Positions 26,027-36,069 of a stretch of 64,000 bases of DNA are shown one piece after another. The translations under genes were made by a program, and so were the position numbers. Position 1 is the first letter of the stretch. Every line of letters begins with the position of its first letter. Below the pieces are notes generated by a model, which saw nothing but the letters and a program-made list of their open reading frames with translations, made no database searches and had not been told where the DNA came from. The stretch is from Diaphorobacter ruginosibacter (lineage in GTDB: Bacteria; Pseudomonadota; Gammaproteobacteria; Burkholderiales; Burkholderiaceae_C): positions 2,418,001 through 2,482,000 of the forward strand of contig NZ_CP060714.1 in assembly GCF_014395975.1 (NCBI RefSeq). Direction: 5' to 3'.

Positions 26027-26632
26027 ATGCAGGATAGCGCTATCCAATACCAAAGCACTCCGGCCATCGTCGTGATGGGCGTGTCGGGGTGCGGAAAATC
26101 CAGCGTTGCGCAGGCTTGTGCCACCGCGCTTGGCTGGCGCCTGCTCGAAGGCGATGCCTACCATCCGGCAAGCAATATCGAGAAGATGTCGGCCGGCATT
26201 CCGCTGACCGACGAAGACCGGGCAGGATGGCTCGACCGCCTGGCCGACCTGCTGGCACCGCAGCCCGTGACAGCCGGCGAGGGCGGGCCGGCCGGTGTCG
26301 TGCTCACCTGTTCGGCGCTGCGTCGCAAATACCGCGACCGGCTGCGGGCCGCCAATACCCGGATGGGATTCGCGTTTCTCGACCTGTCCTACGAAGACGC
26401 ACTGCAGCGCGTGCAGTCGCGCCCGGGCCACTTCTTTTCGCCCACGCTGGTAGCCACCCAGTTCTCGACGCTGGAGCGCCCGATTGACGAGGCCGACGTG
26501 CTCGCGTTGAATGCCATGCTGCCCATTGCAACCCTGCAGTCGCAGGTGGTCGCCTGGGCCGGGCAGCAGGGGTGGATTGGCGCAGCAGCCGATCCCGCCG
26601 CCTCCATCTCATCGAAGGATTCGCACCCATGA
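26027..26632 (+). CDS. gntK: Gluconokinase
   Basis: A 201-residue kinase converting D-gluconate plus ATP to 6-phosphogluconate. The Walker A loop MGVSGCGKSS (about residue 17), the segment GDAYHPASNIEKM, TCSALRRKYRDRLR and RPGHFFSPTLVATQF are typical of the GntK family. ATG 26027 gives the family's usual short N-terminus. ATG 25994, preceded by AGGGTG, is an alternative start that adds 11 residues. Operator 2 lies inside the first codons. The last codons overlap the dctQ start by four bases (ATGA at 26629-26632), so kinase and transporter are coupled. Confidence 0.93.
   Translation: MQDSAIQYQSTPAIVVMGVSGCGKSSVAQACATALGWRLLEGDAYHPASNIEKMSAGIPLTDEDRAGWLDRLADLLAPQPVTAGEGGPAGVVLTCSALRRKYRDRLRAANTRMGFAFLDLSYEDALQRVQSRPGHFFSPTLVATQFSTLERPIDEADVLALNAMLPIATLQSQVVAWAGQQGWIGAAADPAASISSKDSHP
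26032..26045. promoter_or_regulatory. GntR-type operator 2, within the gntK 5' coding region
   Basis: Second identical GGATAGCGCTATCC palindrome. With the gluconokinase start at 26027 (or 25994) it falls in codons specifying Asp-Ser-Ala-Ile, so the operator is also coding sequence. Centre-to-centre distance to operator 1 is 148 bp, close to 14 helical turns, compatible with a DNA loop. Confidence 0.75.
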
Positions 26633-27153
26633 ACACTTCCGCAAACCCTGAAAGCAAAGGCGCAGAGGCGTCCCGGCGCAAGCCCCTGGTCCAGCGCATG
26701 GCCGAACACTTCATGGTGCTGGCCCTGGCTGGCATGGTGATCGCGGTGTTCGTGAACGTGGTCCTGCGCTACGTGTTCGCAACCAGCATCGTCTCGTACG
26801 AGGAGGTCTCGCGCCTGCTGTTCGTCTGGCTCGTGGCGGTGGGTGCGATCGTCACCGCATTCGAGGGCAAGCACCTCGGCTTCGACATGGTCACGTCGCG
26901 CCTCAAGGGCGCACCGAAGAAAGTGCTGTTCTGGATCAGCCAGCTTCTCGTGGCGGGCTGCATGGTCCTGCTGCTGATCGGTTCCTGGGAACAGGTGAAG
27001 GCAGGCCTGGACAGCTACAGCACGGTGCTGGGCTACCCCCTCGCGCTGGGGGCCGCGGCCACGCTGGTGCTGGCCGTGGGGTTGCTGGTCTGCGTCGTGG
27101 TCGACATGCTGCGCGGCGAGCCGCCGGCGACGGACGGCGCAGAAGTCGAATGA
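26629..27153 (+). CDS. dctQ: TRAP transporter small permease (DctQ)
   Basis: A 174-residue inner-membrane protein with four hydrophobic helices (for example FMVLALAGMVIAVFVNVVLR at about residue 24). The family motif region SYEEVSRLLFVWLVAVGAIV follows. It is the small membrane subunit of a tripartite ATP-independent periplasmic transporter, pairing with the DctM gene 30 bp downstream. The preceding longer frame from 26572 is ignored because the ATG at 26629 overlaps the gntK stop in the usual coupled manner. Context makes gluconate or a related sugar acid the likely substrate. Confidence 0.9.
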   Translation: MNTSANPESKGAEASRRKPLVQRMAEHFMVLALAGMVIAVFVNVVLRYVFATSIVSYEEVSRLLFVWLVAVGAIVTAFEGKHLGFDMVTSRLKGAPKKVLFWISQLLVAGCMVLLLIGSWEQVKAGLDSYSTVLGYPLALGAAATLVLAVGLLVCVVVDMLRGEPPATDGAEVE

Positions 27154-27183
27154 TGCCCTGACGCTCACAAAGGAACCGACAAC

Positions 27184-28464
27184 ATGATCGTCACCTTCAT
27201 CTTCCTGGCCGTGCTGATCGGCGGCATGGTCATCGGCATGCCCATTGCGCATGCGCTGATCCTCACCGGTGTCGCACTGATGTGGCACCTGGACTTCTTT
27301 GACTCCCAGCTGCTCGCTCAGAACCTGCAGGCGGGGTTCGACAACTTCCCGCTGCTGGCGGTGCCATTCTTCATTCTGGCAGGCGAGCTGATGAACGCGG
27401 GCGGACTGTCGCGCCGCATCATCGACCTGGCGCGCGCCTTCGTCGGCCATATCCGTGGCGGCCTCGGTTTCGTGGCCATTGGCGCGGCCGTGCTGCTGGC
27501 GTCGATGAGCGGCTCCGCGATTGCCGACACCGCCGCTCTGGCCACCATTCTGCTGCCCATGATGCGCGAGCAGAAATACCCGCCCGGCTATAGCGCGGGC
27601 CTGCTCGCCTCCGGCGGCATCATTGCGCCGATCATCCCGCCGTCCATGCCGTTCGTGATCTACGGCGTGACCACCAACACCTCCATCAGCAAGCTGTTCC
27701 TCTCGGGCGTGGTGCCCGGGCTGATGATGGGCGTGTTCCTGATCGCCGCCTGGTGGTGGATCGCCCGCAAGAACCATCTTCCCGCCATGCCGCGCGTGCC
27801 ATGGGGCCAGCGCATGAAGGCGCTGGTGGAGAGCTTCTGGGCCATGATGATGCCCGTGATCATCCTGGGCGGCCTGAAGGGCGGCATCTTCACGCCAACC
27901 GAGGCGGCCGTGGTGGCCGCCGTGTATGCGCTCTTCGTGTCGATGTTCGTCTACCGCCAGCTCACCTGGGCGCGGTTGTACGACGTGTTCCTGGCCGCCG
28001 GCAAGACCACGGCCGTGGTGATGTTCCTGTGCGGCGCGGCCACCGTGACGGCCTACATGATCACCCTGGCCGACCTGCCCAACATGCTGGCCGACAGCTT
28101 CGCCGGCGTGATGAGCAACCCCGTATGGTTCATGGCGCTCATGATGGTCTTCCTGCTGGTCGTCGGCACCGCAATGGACCTGACGCCCACGATCCTGATC
28201 TTCGGCCCCGTGTGTGCACCGCTCGCGGTGAAGGCGGGCATCGACCCGGTCTACTTCGGCTTCATGTTCATCTACGTGGGCTGTATCGGCCTCATCACGC
28301 CGCCCGTGGGCACGGTGCAGAACGTGGTTGCCGGCGTGGGCCGCATCCGCATGGAGACCGTGATCATGGGCACCACGCCATTCCTCGTGATGTATGTGCT
28401 GCTCCTGATCCTGTTCATCGTGTTCCCGCAGATCGTGACCGCGCCCCTGGCGTGGATGCATTGA
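27184..28464 (+). CDS. dctM: TRAP transporter large permease (DctM)
   Basis: A 426-residue membrane protein with about twelve helices. It is the ion-coupled channel subunit of the TRAP system. Typical features are the opening FLAVLIGGMVIGMPIAHALI, the segment PFFILAGELMNAGGLSRR near residue 60, the SGGIIAPIIPPSMPFVIYGV loop near residue 140 and GLITPPVGTVQNVV near residue 366. An AAAGGAACC sequence provides a ribosome-binding site. It sits between the small permease and the periplasmic binding protein. Confidence 0.95.
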   Translation: MIVTFIFLAVLIGGMVIGMPIAHALILTGVALMWHLDFFDSQLLAQNLQAGFDNFPLLAVPFFILAGELMNAGGLSRRIIDLARAFVGHIRGGLGFVAIGAAVLLASMSGSAIADTAALATILLPMMREQKYPPGYSAGLLASGGIIAPIIPPSMPFVIYGVTTNTSISKLFLSGVVPGLMMGVFLIAAWWWIARKNHLPAMPRVPWGQRMKALVESFWAMMMPVIILGGLKGGIFTPTEAAVVAAVYALFVSMFVYRQLTWARLYDVFLAAGKTTAVVMFLCGAATVTAYMITLADLPNMLADSFAGVMSNPVWFMALMMVFLLVVGTAMDLTPTILIFGPVCAPLAVKAGIDPVYFGFMFIYVGCIGLITPPVGTVQNVVAGVGRIRMETVIMGTTPFLVMYVLLLILFIVFPQIVTAPLAWMH

Positions 28465-28544
28465 CGCCGTTTCGTTTCCTGTCCTTTCTTCATTACCCCC
28501 ACGCCTGTCGGCTTTCCCCATTTTTTCGAAAGAGGAGAACTCCT

Positions 28545-29564
28545 ATGCGAATCAAATTCACCCTGTGCGCCCTGGCCGTTGCCGCTGTCGCCTCCACCAC
28601 GGCCGGCCTTGCGCAGGCACAGGACTTCAAGCCACGCATCGTGCGCTTCGGCTTCGGCCTGGTCGATGACTCCAACCAGGGCCGTGCCGTGCGCATGTTC
28701 GCCAAGGAAGTCGAGAAGGCAACCGGCGGCAAGATGAAGGTGCGCGCCATCGGCAATGCATCGCTGGGCTCCGACACGCAGATGCAGCAGGCACTGATCG
28801 GCGGCGCACAGGAGATGATGGTGGGTTCGACCGCCACGCTGGTGGGGCTGGTGCCGGAAATGGGCATCTGGGACACGCCGTTCCTGTTCTCTTCCGCCAA
28901 GGAAGCGGACACCGTGCTCGACGGCGCCGAGGGCGACAAGGTCAAGGCCAAGCTCGAGGCCAAGGGCATGGTCGGCCTGGTGTACTGGGAAAACGGTTTC
29001 CGCAACCTCACCAACAGCAAGCGCCCGGTCACCAAGGTGGAAGACCTGAACGACGTGAAGCTGCGCGTCATGCAGAACAACGTGTTCCTCGACAGCTTCA
29101 AGGCCCTTGGCGCCAATGCCGTGCCGCTGCCGTTCTCCGAGCTGTTCACAGCCCTCGAGACCCGTGCGGTCGACGGCCAGGAGAACCCGTACAACACGGT
29201 GCTGTCGAGCAAGTTCTACGAGGTGCAGAAGTACCTTACCGTCACCAACCACGTCTACAGCCCCTGGATCGTCACCGTCAGCAAGAAGTGGTGGGACCAG
29301 CTCACGCCGGCCGAAAAGAAGGTGCTGCAGGATGCGGCGGTGAAGAGCCGCGACTTCGAGCGCCAGGACACGCGCGAGGAAGCCGCCAAGGCCCTGGCTG
29401 ACCTCAAGGCCAAGGGCATGCAGGTGAACGAGCTGGCTCCGGCCGAAGTGACGCGCATGCGCGACAAGCTGACCAGCGTGAACGCCAATATCGCCAAGTC
29501 GGTCGGCCAATCGACCTGGGATGACGTGAACGCGGCTGTGCAGAAGGCACGCGCGGCCAAGTAA
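28545..29564 (+). CDS. dctP: TRAP transporter substrate-binding protein (DctP)
   Basis: A 339-residue periplasmic receptor with a cleavable signal peptide ending in AQAQD (about residue 27). DctP features include FGFGLVDDSNQGRAVRMF (substrate pocket start), RNLTNSKRPVTKVEDLNDVK and LRVMQNNVFLDSFKALGANA, where the arginine normally contacts the substrate carboxylate. A good GAGGAG site precedes ATG 28545. It is followed by a strong hairpin terminator, so edd and eda may be expressed by read-through or from their own promoter. Gluconate is inferred only from gene context. Confidence 0.93.
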   Translation: MRIKFTLCALAVAAVASTTAGLAQAQDFKPRIVRFGFGLVDDSNQGRAVRMFAKEVEKATGGKMKVRAIGNASLGSDTQMQQALIGGAQEMMVGSTATLVGLVPEMGIWDTPFLFSSAKEADTVLDGAEGDKVKAKLEAKGMVGLVYWENGFRNLTNSKRPVTKVEDLNDVKLRVMQNNVFLDSFKALGANAVPLPFSELFTALETRAVDGQENPYNTVLSSKFYEVQKYLTVTNHVYSPWIVTVSKKWWDQLTPAEKKVLQDAAVKSRDFERQDTREEAAKALADLKAKGMQVNELAPAEVTRMRDKLTSVNANIAKSVGQSTWDDVNAAVQKARAAK

Positions 29565-29595
29565 TATCAGCCAGTCGACTCCCTGAGCAACGAAA

Positions 29596-29628
29596 CGAAA
29601 AGCCTGCCTGTCCAATGCAGGCTTTTCG
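29596..29628 (+). terminator. Terminator after dctP
   Basis: CGAAAAGCCTGC and GCAGGCTTTTCG form a perfect 12-bp stem with a nine-base loop, 32 bp after dctP. The T-stretch is within the stem, as in many bidirectional terminators. It separates the transporter genes from edd-eda. Confidence 0.8.
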
Positions 29629-29706
29629 TCGTCTGGCGTGGCATCGCGCAGTACGATGACCATTGGCTTCCCCCATAACCGCCGTGGGCCCCCACGGCCG
29701 ATCAGC

Positions 29707-31502
<1,796 letters not shown>

Positions 31503-31512
<10 letters not shown>

Positions 31513-32147
31513 AACTGACGGCGCTCGACGTGATGTCGGACGCGCCCGTAATCCCCGTCATCGTGCTCGATGACATCAACGATGCCGTGCCGATGGCCAA
31601 GGCGCTCGTCGCGGGCGGCATCCGCATGCTCGAGGTGACGCTGCGCACGCCCCAGGCTCTCGCCTGCATCGAGGCGATTGCGCGCGAGGTACCCGAAGCG
31701 GTGGCCGGCGCCGGAACGATCCGCAGCGCGGCCGATGCCAAGGCCGCTGTCGATGCCGGTGCACGTTTTGCGGTGAGCCCGGGCTTCACCGACGCGGTGG
31801 CCCAGGCCTGCCAGGACGTGAAGCTCCCGCTGCTGCCAGGCGTTGCCACCGGCAGCGAGGTGATGATGGCCCATGAAGCCGGGTTCCGTCAGATGAAGTT
31901 CTTCCCGGCCCTGCAGGCTGGCGGCATCCCCATGCTCAAGGCGTGGCAGGGACCTTTCTTCGATGTTCAGTTCTGCCCGACGGGTGGCGTCTCCCCCAGC
32001 AACGCCGCGGATTTTCTGGCGCTCAAGAACGTGGTCTGCGTGGGCGGCTCTTGGCTGGTACCGGCCGAGGCCGTAGCGCAGAAGAACTGGGCGCTGATCA
32101 CGCAACTGGCGCGCGATACGGCCGCGCTCAGGAAATCGGTGGCCTGA
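31503..32147 (+). CDS. eda: 2-dehydro-3-deoxy-phosphogluconate (KDPG) aldolase
   Basis: A 214-residue class I aldolase splitting KDPG into pyruvate and glyceraldehyde-3-phosphate. The catalytic regions are LEVTLRTPQALACIEAI (glutamate near residue 45), GAGTIRSAADAKAAVDAG, FAVSPGFT and the Schiff-base lysine in FRQMKFFPALQAGG (about residue 131). It overlaps the end of edd by ten bases, so the pair is co-translated, and ends just before a strong terminator. Confidence 0.96.
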
Positions 32148-32182
32148 CGAGGCGATCCGAATCCGGCCGCTCCGAAATGACG

Positions 32183-32216
32183 AACGGCGATTCCCGATGG
32201 TTCGGGAATCGCCGTT
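32183..32216. terminator. Bidirectional terminator between eda and gloA
   Basis: AACGGCGATTCCCGA and TCGGGAATCGCCGTT are perfect 15-bp complements with a four-base loop (TGGT), located between convergent genes. This is the most stable simple hairpin in the left half of the window. Confidence 0.88.
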
Positions 32217-32265
32217 TCTTATTTCCGTTGCTTCATGGGCTGGCGGCGTCAGCCGGAAGGAACAC

Positions 32266-32682
32266 TCAACGCAGGCCGGTACCCGCGCCCTGGTCTTCCT
32301 TGCGCTCGATGAGCTCGATCTTGTAGCCGTCAGGATCGGTCACGAAAGCAATCACGGTCGTGCCGCCCTTGACCGGGCCCGCTTCACGAGTGACGTTACC
32401 CCCGTTGGCCTTGATCTTCTCGCAGGCGGCATAGGCATCCGGCACGCCGAGGGCGATATGGCCGTAGGCCGTGCCCATGTCGTAGCTCTCGGTACCCCAG
32501 TTGTAGGTGAGTTCGATCTCGGCCTGGCCCGGGTTGCCGCCTTCATAGCCGACGAAGGCAAGCGAGTACTTGTACTCTGGGTTCTCGGAGGTACGCAGCA
32601 GCGTCATGCCGAGCACCTTGGTATAGAAATCAATAGAGCGCTGGAGATTGCCAACGCGCAGCATCGTGTGGAGTAGTCGCAT
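32266..32682 (-). CDS. gloA: Lactoylglutathione lyase (glyoxalase I)
   Basis: A 138-residue metalloenzyme turning the methylglyoxal-glutathione hemithioacetal into S-lactoylglutathione. Family features are the opening LLHTMLRVGNLQRSIDFYTK with the first metal histidine, the segment VGYEGGNPGQAEIELTYNWG with a metal glutamate, TAYGHIALGV with a metal histidine and DPDGYKIELIER with the last glutamate. It is monocistronic and convergent with eda; methylglyoxal can arise from triose phosphates produced by the Entner-Doudoroff pathway. Confidence 0.95.
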   Translation of the reverse strand: MRLLHTMLRVGNLQRSIDFYTKVLGMTLLRTSENPEYKYSLAFVGYEGGNPGQAEIELTYNWGTESYDMGTAYGHIALGVPDAYAACEKIKANGGNVTREAGPVKGGTTVIAFVTDPDGYKIELIERKEDQGAGTGLR

Positions 32683-32733
32683 GTCGCTATTTTGCCGCCA
32701 ACCGGTGATCCATGGGCCACGTGGGTTTCTTGC

Positions 32734-33519
32734 TCACACGGATACCGTGTAGTTCAGCGCCATGCGTCCGCCATCGATCGTGATGATGTCCGCCGTCACA
32801 TAGCTGGACGCATCGCTGGCCAGCCAGGCGACCGCGTCCGCCACCTCCTCGGGGGTTCCGAGGCGCTTCATCGGGGTACGGCTCATCACCTTGTTCCTGG
32901 CTTCCTCGCTGGTGAGTACCGCCTTGGCCGCCAGTTCGGTGGCGATGGTTCCTGGCGCCACCGCATTCACGCGCACCCCCTTGTCCGCCAGCGCGAGTGC
33001 CATCACGCGTGTGAGTTGGTTGATGCCCCCCTTGCTGACGTTGTAGCTGGCCAGATTGGGAATGGCGAGCACGCTGTTCACCGAGCTCATGTTGATGATG
33101 CTGCCCGAACCCTGGCGGGCCATTTCACGTGCCACCGCCTGGCCCATGAGAAAGGCGCCCTTGATGTTCACACGCAGCACGGCGTCGAAATCGTGCTCTT
33201 CGATATCGAGAAAGTCCGCCACCTTGAAGATGCCGGCATTGTTGACCAGCACATCGATGCGGCCGAACTTCTGCATGACGCTGGCGACAAGAGCGTGCAC
33301 CTGCTGCTTGTCGCCCACATCGCAGTGCAGGTAGGTGGCGCCCAGGCGGGATGCGCATTTCTCGCCTTCCTCATCGTTCACGTCCGAGACGATGACATGG
33401 GCCTGCTCCGAGGCAAACCGCTGGGCGCATGCGGCGCCAATGCCCTGGGCTCCGCCCGTGACGATGCAGACCCGGCCACTCAGTCCGAAGTTGATGGAAT
33501 TCTTGTTCATGGAGTTCAT
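32734..33519 (-). CDS. Short-chain dehydrogenase/reductase
   Basis: A classical SDR of about 261 residues. The NAD(P)-binding motif TGGAQGIG is near residue 22, NNAG near 95, and the catalytic serine, tyrosine and lysine are in the NMSSVNS and SYNVSKGG segments. It ends with the usual IDGGRMA region. An aspartate after the second strand (VSDVND) suggests NAD preference. ATG 33519 and 33510 are both possible starts; neither has a strong ribosome-binding site. The substrate cannot be told. The eamA gene lies just upstream on the same strand. Confidence 0.9.
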   Translation of the reverse strand: MNSMNKNSINFGLSGRVCIVTGGAQGIGAACAQRFASEQAHVIVSDVNDEEGEKCASRLGATYLHCDVGDKQQVHALVASVMQKFGRIDVLVNNAGIFKVADFLDIEEHDFDAVLRVNIKGAFLMGQAVAREMARQGSGSIINMSSVNSVLAIPNLASYNVSKGGINQLTRVMALALADKGVRVNAVAPGTIATELAAKAVLTSEEARNKVMSRTPMKRLGTPEEVADAVAWLASDASSYVTADIITIDGGRMALNYTVSV

Positions 33520-33563
33520 CCGCACAAGGCTAGCGAAGTCGCGTGAATATGCCAATAGGAGAA

Positions 33564-34484
33564 TCAGGAGGGCCTGGAGTCAGTGGATCTGTCGACAAGC
33601 TGAACCAGACGGGCAATCAGCCGCCCCAGCCAGGCGCGCGAGCCCAGCAGCACGGCGAGTGCCATCAGAACCATGGCAACGCCTCCCCACTGCTGCGCGC
33701 TGAAGCGCTCCCCCAGCAGTACTCCCGAAGCCAGCATGCCGAACACCGGCACCAGGAGCGCGTAGGGCGTGACCTGGGCCGCAGGGTATTGCCGGATCAG
33801 CTTGCCCCATACGCCATAGCCCACCGTGGTCGAGAGAATGGACAGGTACAGAACGGCAAAGACTCCGCCACCATCGATATGGGTGACGGCATGTGCGATG
33901 CGGCCCGGCCCTTCCATCACCAGCGAAAGCGCGAACAAAGGAATCGGAGGCACCAGGCTCAGCCAGGCCATCAACGCCATCATGTCGGCCGAGCCGGTTC
34001 CACGCAGCAAGACATTGCCCATGGCCCAGCAGGCCGCGGCAGCCACGCACAATACAAAGCCCAGCAGGCTGAGTTGCGCGCCACCGGCCGTGCTGGCGAT
34101 CAGTGCAAGCCCGGCACAGGCGAGCAGCATGCCGGCAACGTGCTGCCCGCGAAGCCGCTCCTTGAACAGAAGTGCGGCAAAGCCCATGGTCAGAAATGCC
34201 TGCGCCTGCAACACCACGGAGGCCAGGCCTGCCGGCATACCGTGGCTCATGCTCAGGAACAGCAGCGTGAACTGGCCGATGAACAGCGTGGTGGCGATGG
34301 CAACCATCCTCGGCCACGGCACCTGGGGCCGCGGCAGGAACAGCACCGGTAGAGCAACGATCATGAATCGCACCGCCACCAGAAAAATAGGCGGGAACGA
34401 GCCCAGGCCGATGCGTATGACCGAAAAGTTGACTCCCCAGATGGCCGCCACCATGACGGCCAGGGCGATGTGTTGGCGCTTCAT
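33564..34484 (-). CDS. EamA-family transporter (YedA/RhaT-like)
   Basis: A 306-residue inner-membrane protein of the drug/metabolite transporter superfamily with about ten helices. It begins IALAVMVAAIWGVNFSVIRI and repeats an EamA half near LLGFVLCVAAAACWAMGNVL. It is divergent from a LysR regulator with a 62-bp gap carrying a LysR-type dyad, so that regulator likely controls it. ATG 34484 places the first helix at the N-terminus; the frame to 34529 adds residues unlike the family. The substrate is unknown. Confidence 0.88.
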   Translation of the reverse strand: MKRQHIALAVMVAAIWGVNFSVIRIGLGSFPPIFLVAVRFMIVALPVLFLPRPQVPWPRMVAIATTLFIGQFTLLFLSMSHGMPAGLASVVLQAQAFLTMGFAALLFKERLRGQHVAGMLLACAGLALIASTAGGAQLSLLGFVLCVAAAACWAMGNVLLRGTGSADMMALMAWLSLVPPIPLFALSLVMEGPGRIAHAVTHIDGGGVFAVLYLSILSTTVGYGVWGKLIRQYPAAQVTPYALLVPVFGMLASGVLLGERFSAQQWGGVAMVLMALAVLLGSRAWLGRLIARLVQLVDRSTDSRPS

Positions 34485-34513
34485 GGGAACATGGTAGGAC
34501 GTACTTGGCATAA

Positions 34514-34530
34514 TTTGCACAAATAGCAAA
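34514..34530. promoter_or_regulatory. LysR-type binding site
   Basis: Inverted repeat TTTGC-N7-GCAAA containing the T-N11-A core (TGC-N7-GCA). It lies midway between the divergent eamA and lysR start codons, where a LysR protein would be expected to act on both. Confidence 0.6.
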
Positions 34531-34546
34531 GATTACAGATATCAAT

Positions 34547-35470
34547 ATGATTGATGAGAAGGGCGTCGATCTCAATCTGCTGAAGGTCTTCCAGGCGCTG
34601 GCCAGCGAGCTGAATGCCACGCGTGCCGCCGCGCGCCTCGGGGTGAGCCAGGCGGCGGTCAGTGCTTCGCTCAAGCGCCTGCGCCTGCTGTATGGCGACC
34701 CGTTGTTCCGGCGCACGCAGCGCGGGCTGCAGGCCACGCCACGCGCCATCCTGCTGCAGCCGGCCATTTCCGAGGCGCTTCGCATCGTCGGCGAAACACT
34801 GGAGCCTGCGCAGAACGCCCGCAGCCAGCCCACCCACCTGTTCCGCATCGGTCTCTCGGATGACTTCGAGATGGCCTTCGGCGCGGAAATCCTCCGTCTT
34901 GTGCGGGAGCAATTGCCACGGACACGTTTGATCTTTCGCCAGACCAACGCGGCCATGGCCGCCGCCGCGCTGCATGACCGCGAGTTCGATCTGGCCCTGG
35001 TCTCCGGCAGCCTGGGGGACGCACGCATCCGCCACCAATCCCTTGGCAGCTCGGACTACCGCATCGTGTTCGATCCCGCGACGCGAGCCGGGCAGGGGGC
35101 TTTCACGCTGCAGGAGTTCCTGGACTGCGACCACCTGCTGGTGTCGTTCAGCGGAATCACAGGCATCACCGACGACGTGCTGGCCGAGCATGGACTCAAG
35201 AGAACGGTGGGTGCCGCCACGACGCACTTTGCCGGCCTGCCATTCCTGCTGCGCGGGAGCCCCCACTTGGCGACCATCCCAAGCCACGCAGCGGATGCCC
35301 TGTGCCGGCTCGGCATCTTCGAGTCGTCGCCATGCCCCGTGGCATTCCCTCGCTATGCCTTCGGCCTGAACTGGCATTTCGAAGGCAGCCGGCGCGCGGA
35401 TCTGCTGGCCATGCGCGACCTGATTTCGACGATGTTCAAGAAGCTGCAGGTCGGAACGCTTCTGCTCTGA
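34547..35470 (+). CDS. LysR-family transcriptional regulator
   Basis: A 307-residue regulator. The winged-helix N-terminus is LNLLKVFQALASELNATRAA followed by RLGVSQAAVSASLKRLRLLY (about residues 7-48). The rest is a LysR substrate-binding domain. It is divergent from the eamA gene and separated from it by a LysR box, the classical layout for a regulator and its target. The inducer is unknown. Confidence 0.93.
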   Translation: MIDEKGVDLNLLKVFQALASELNATRAAARLGVSQAAVSASLKRLRLLYGDPLFRRTQRGLQATPRAILLQPAISEALRIVGETLEPAQNARSQPTHLFRIGLSDDFEMAFGAEILRLVREQLPRTRLIFRQTNAAMAAAALHDREFDLALVSGSLGDARIRHQSLGSSDYRIVFDPATRAGQGAFTLQEFLDCDHLLVSFSGITGITDDVLAEHGLKRTVGAATTHFAGLPFLLRGSPHLATIPSHAADALCRLGIFESSPCPVAFPRYAFGLNWHFEGSRRADLLAMRDLISTMFKKLQVGTLLL

Positions 35471-35649
35471 TACCTGCAAGGTAACAGGGCGGGGCAGCGT
35501 GGCGAACCACGTTAAGCAATGATGACCACCGTGGCGCTAATCTCCGCCCGGCCGCGCACTACCATGGCTTTCCACGCCAGCACAACACGCTGCCGTGCGG
35601 GCGCTTCCGTTCCATTCTTCCTCCCCGCAAAATTCCCGGAGACACCACC

Positions 35650-36039
35650 ATGAGCAACACACCGAACCGACTCACCGATCACCCCGAAGAAGCCGCAGTG
35701 CGCGCGCCGCTGGAGCTATACATGCGCGGCCACGCCGAAGACAATGCGGAGCACATGCGCGCCGCATTCATGCCCACAGCGCGACTGGAGAGCGTGCGCG
35801 AAGGCCCGTTGACGTCGTGGGACCTGGACACCTACTGCCAGCGTTTCAAGAACACCCCGGCCGCCGACGAGGCCACACGCCGCCGCACCATCGACACGCT
35901 GGACATCGCAGGCACGGCCGCAAGCGCCAAGGTCACACTGGTTCACGGCAACATCACCTTCACTGACTATTTTGTGCTGCTCAAGACCCAGCAAGGCTGG
36001 AAGATCGCCAACAAGGCATTCCACGCGCAGGTGGCTTGA
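35650..36039 (+). CDS. NTF2-like / putative lumazine-binding protein
   Basis: A 129-residue cytoplasmic protein with a SnoaL/NTF2-type pattern: APLELYMRGHAEDNAEHMRA at the start, a conserved middle (SWDLDTYCQRF), and the closing strand YFVLLKTQQGWKIANKAFHA. This resembles the putative lumazine-binding domain family, whose function is undetermined. It is single and convergent with the histidine kinase gene. The preceding 179-bp gap shows nothing I recognise. Confidence 0.8.
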   Translation: MSNTPNRLTDHPEEAAVRAPLELYMRGHAEDNAEHMRAAFMPTARLESVREGPLTSWDLDTYCQRFKNTPAADEATRRRTIDTLDIAGTAASAKVTLVHGNITFTDYFVLLKTQQGWKIANKAFHAQVA

Positions 36040-36069
36040 TCCCCCCAGGTGACCGTTATATCTCCGTCG

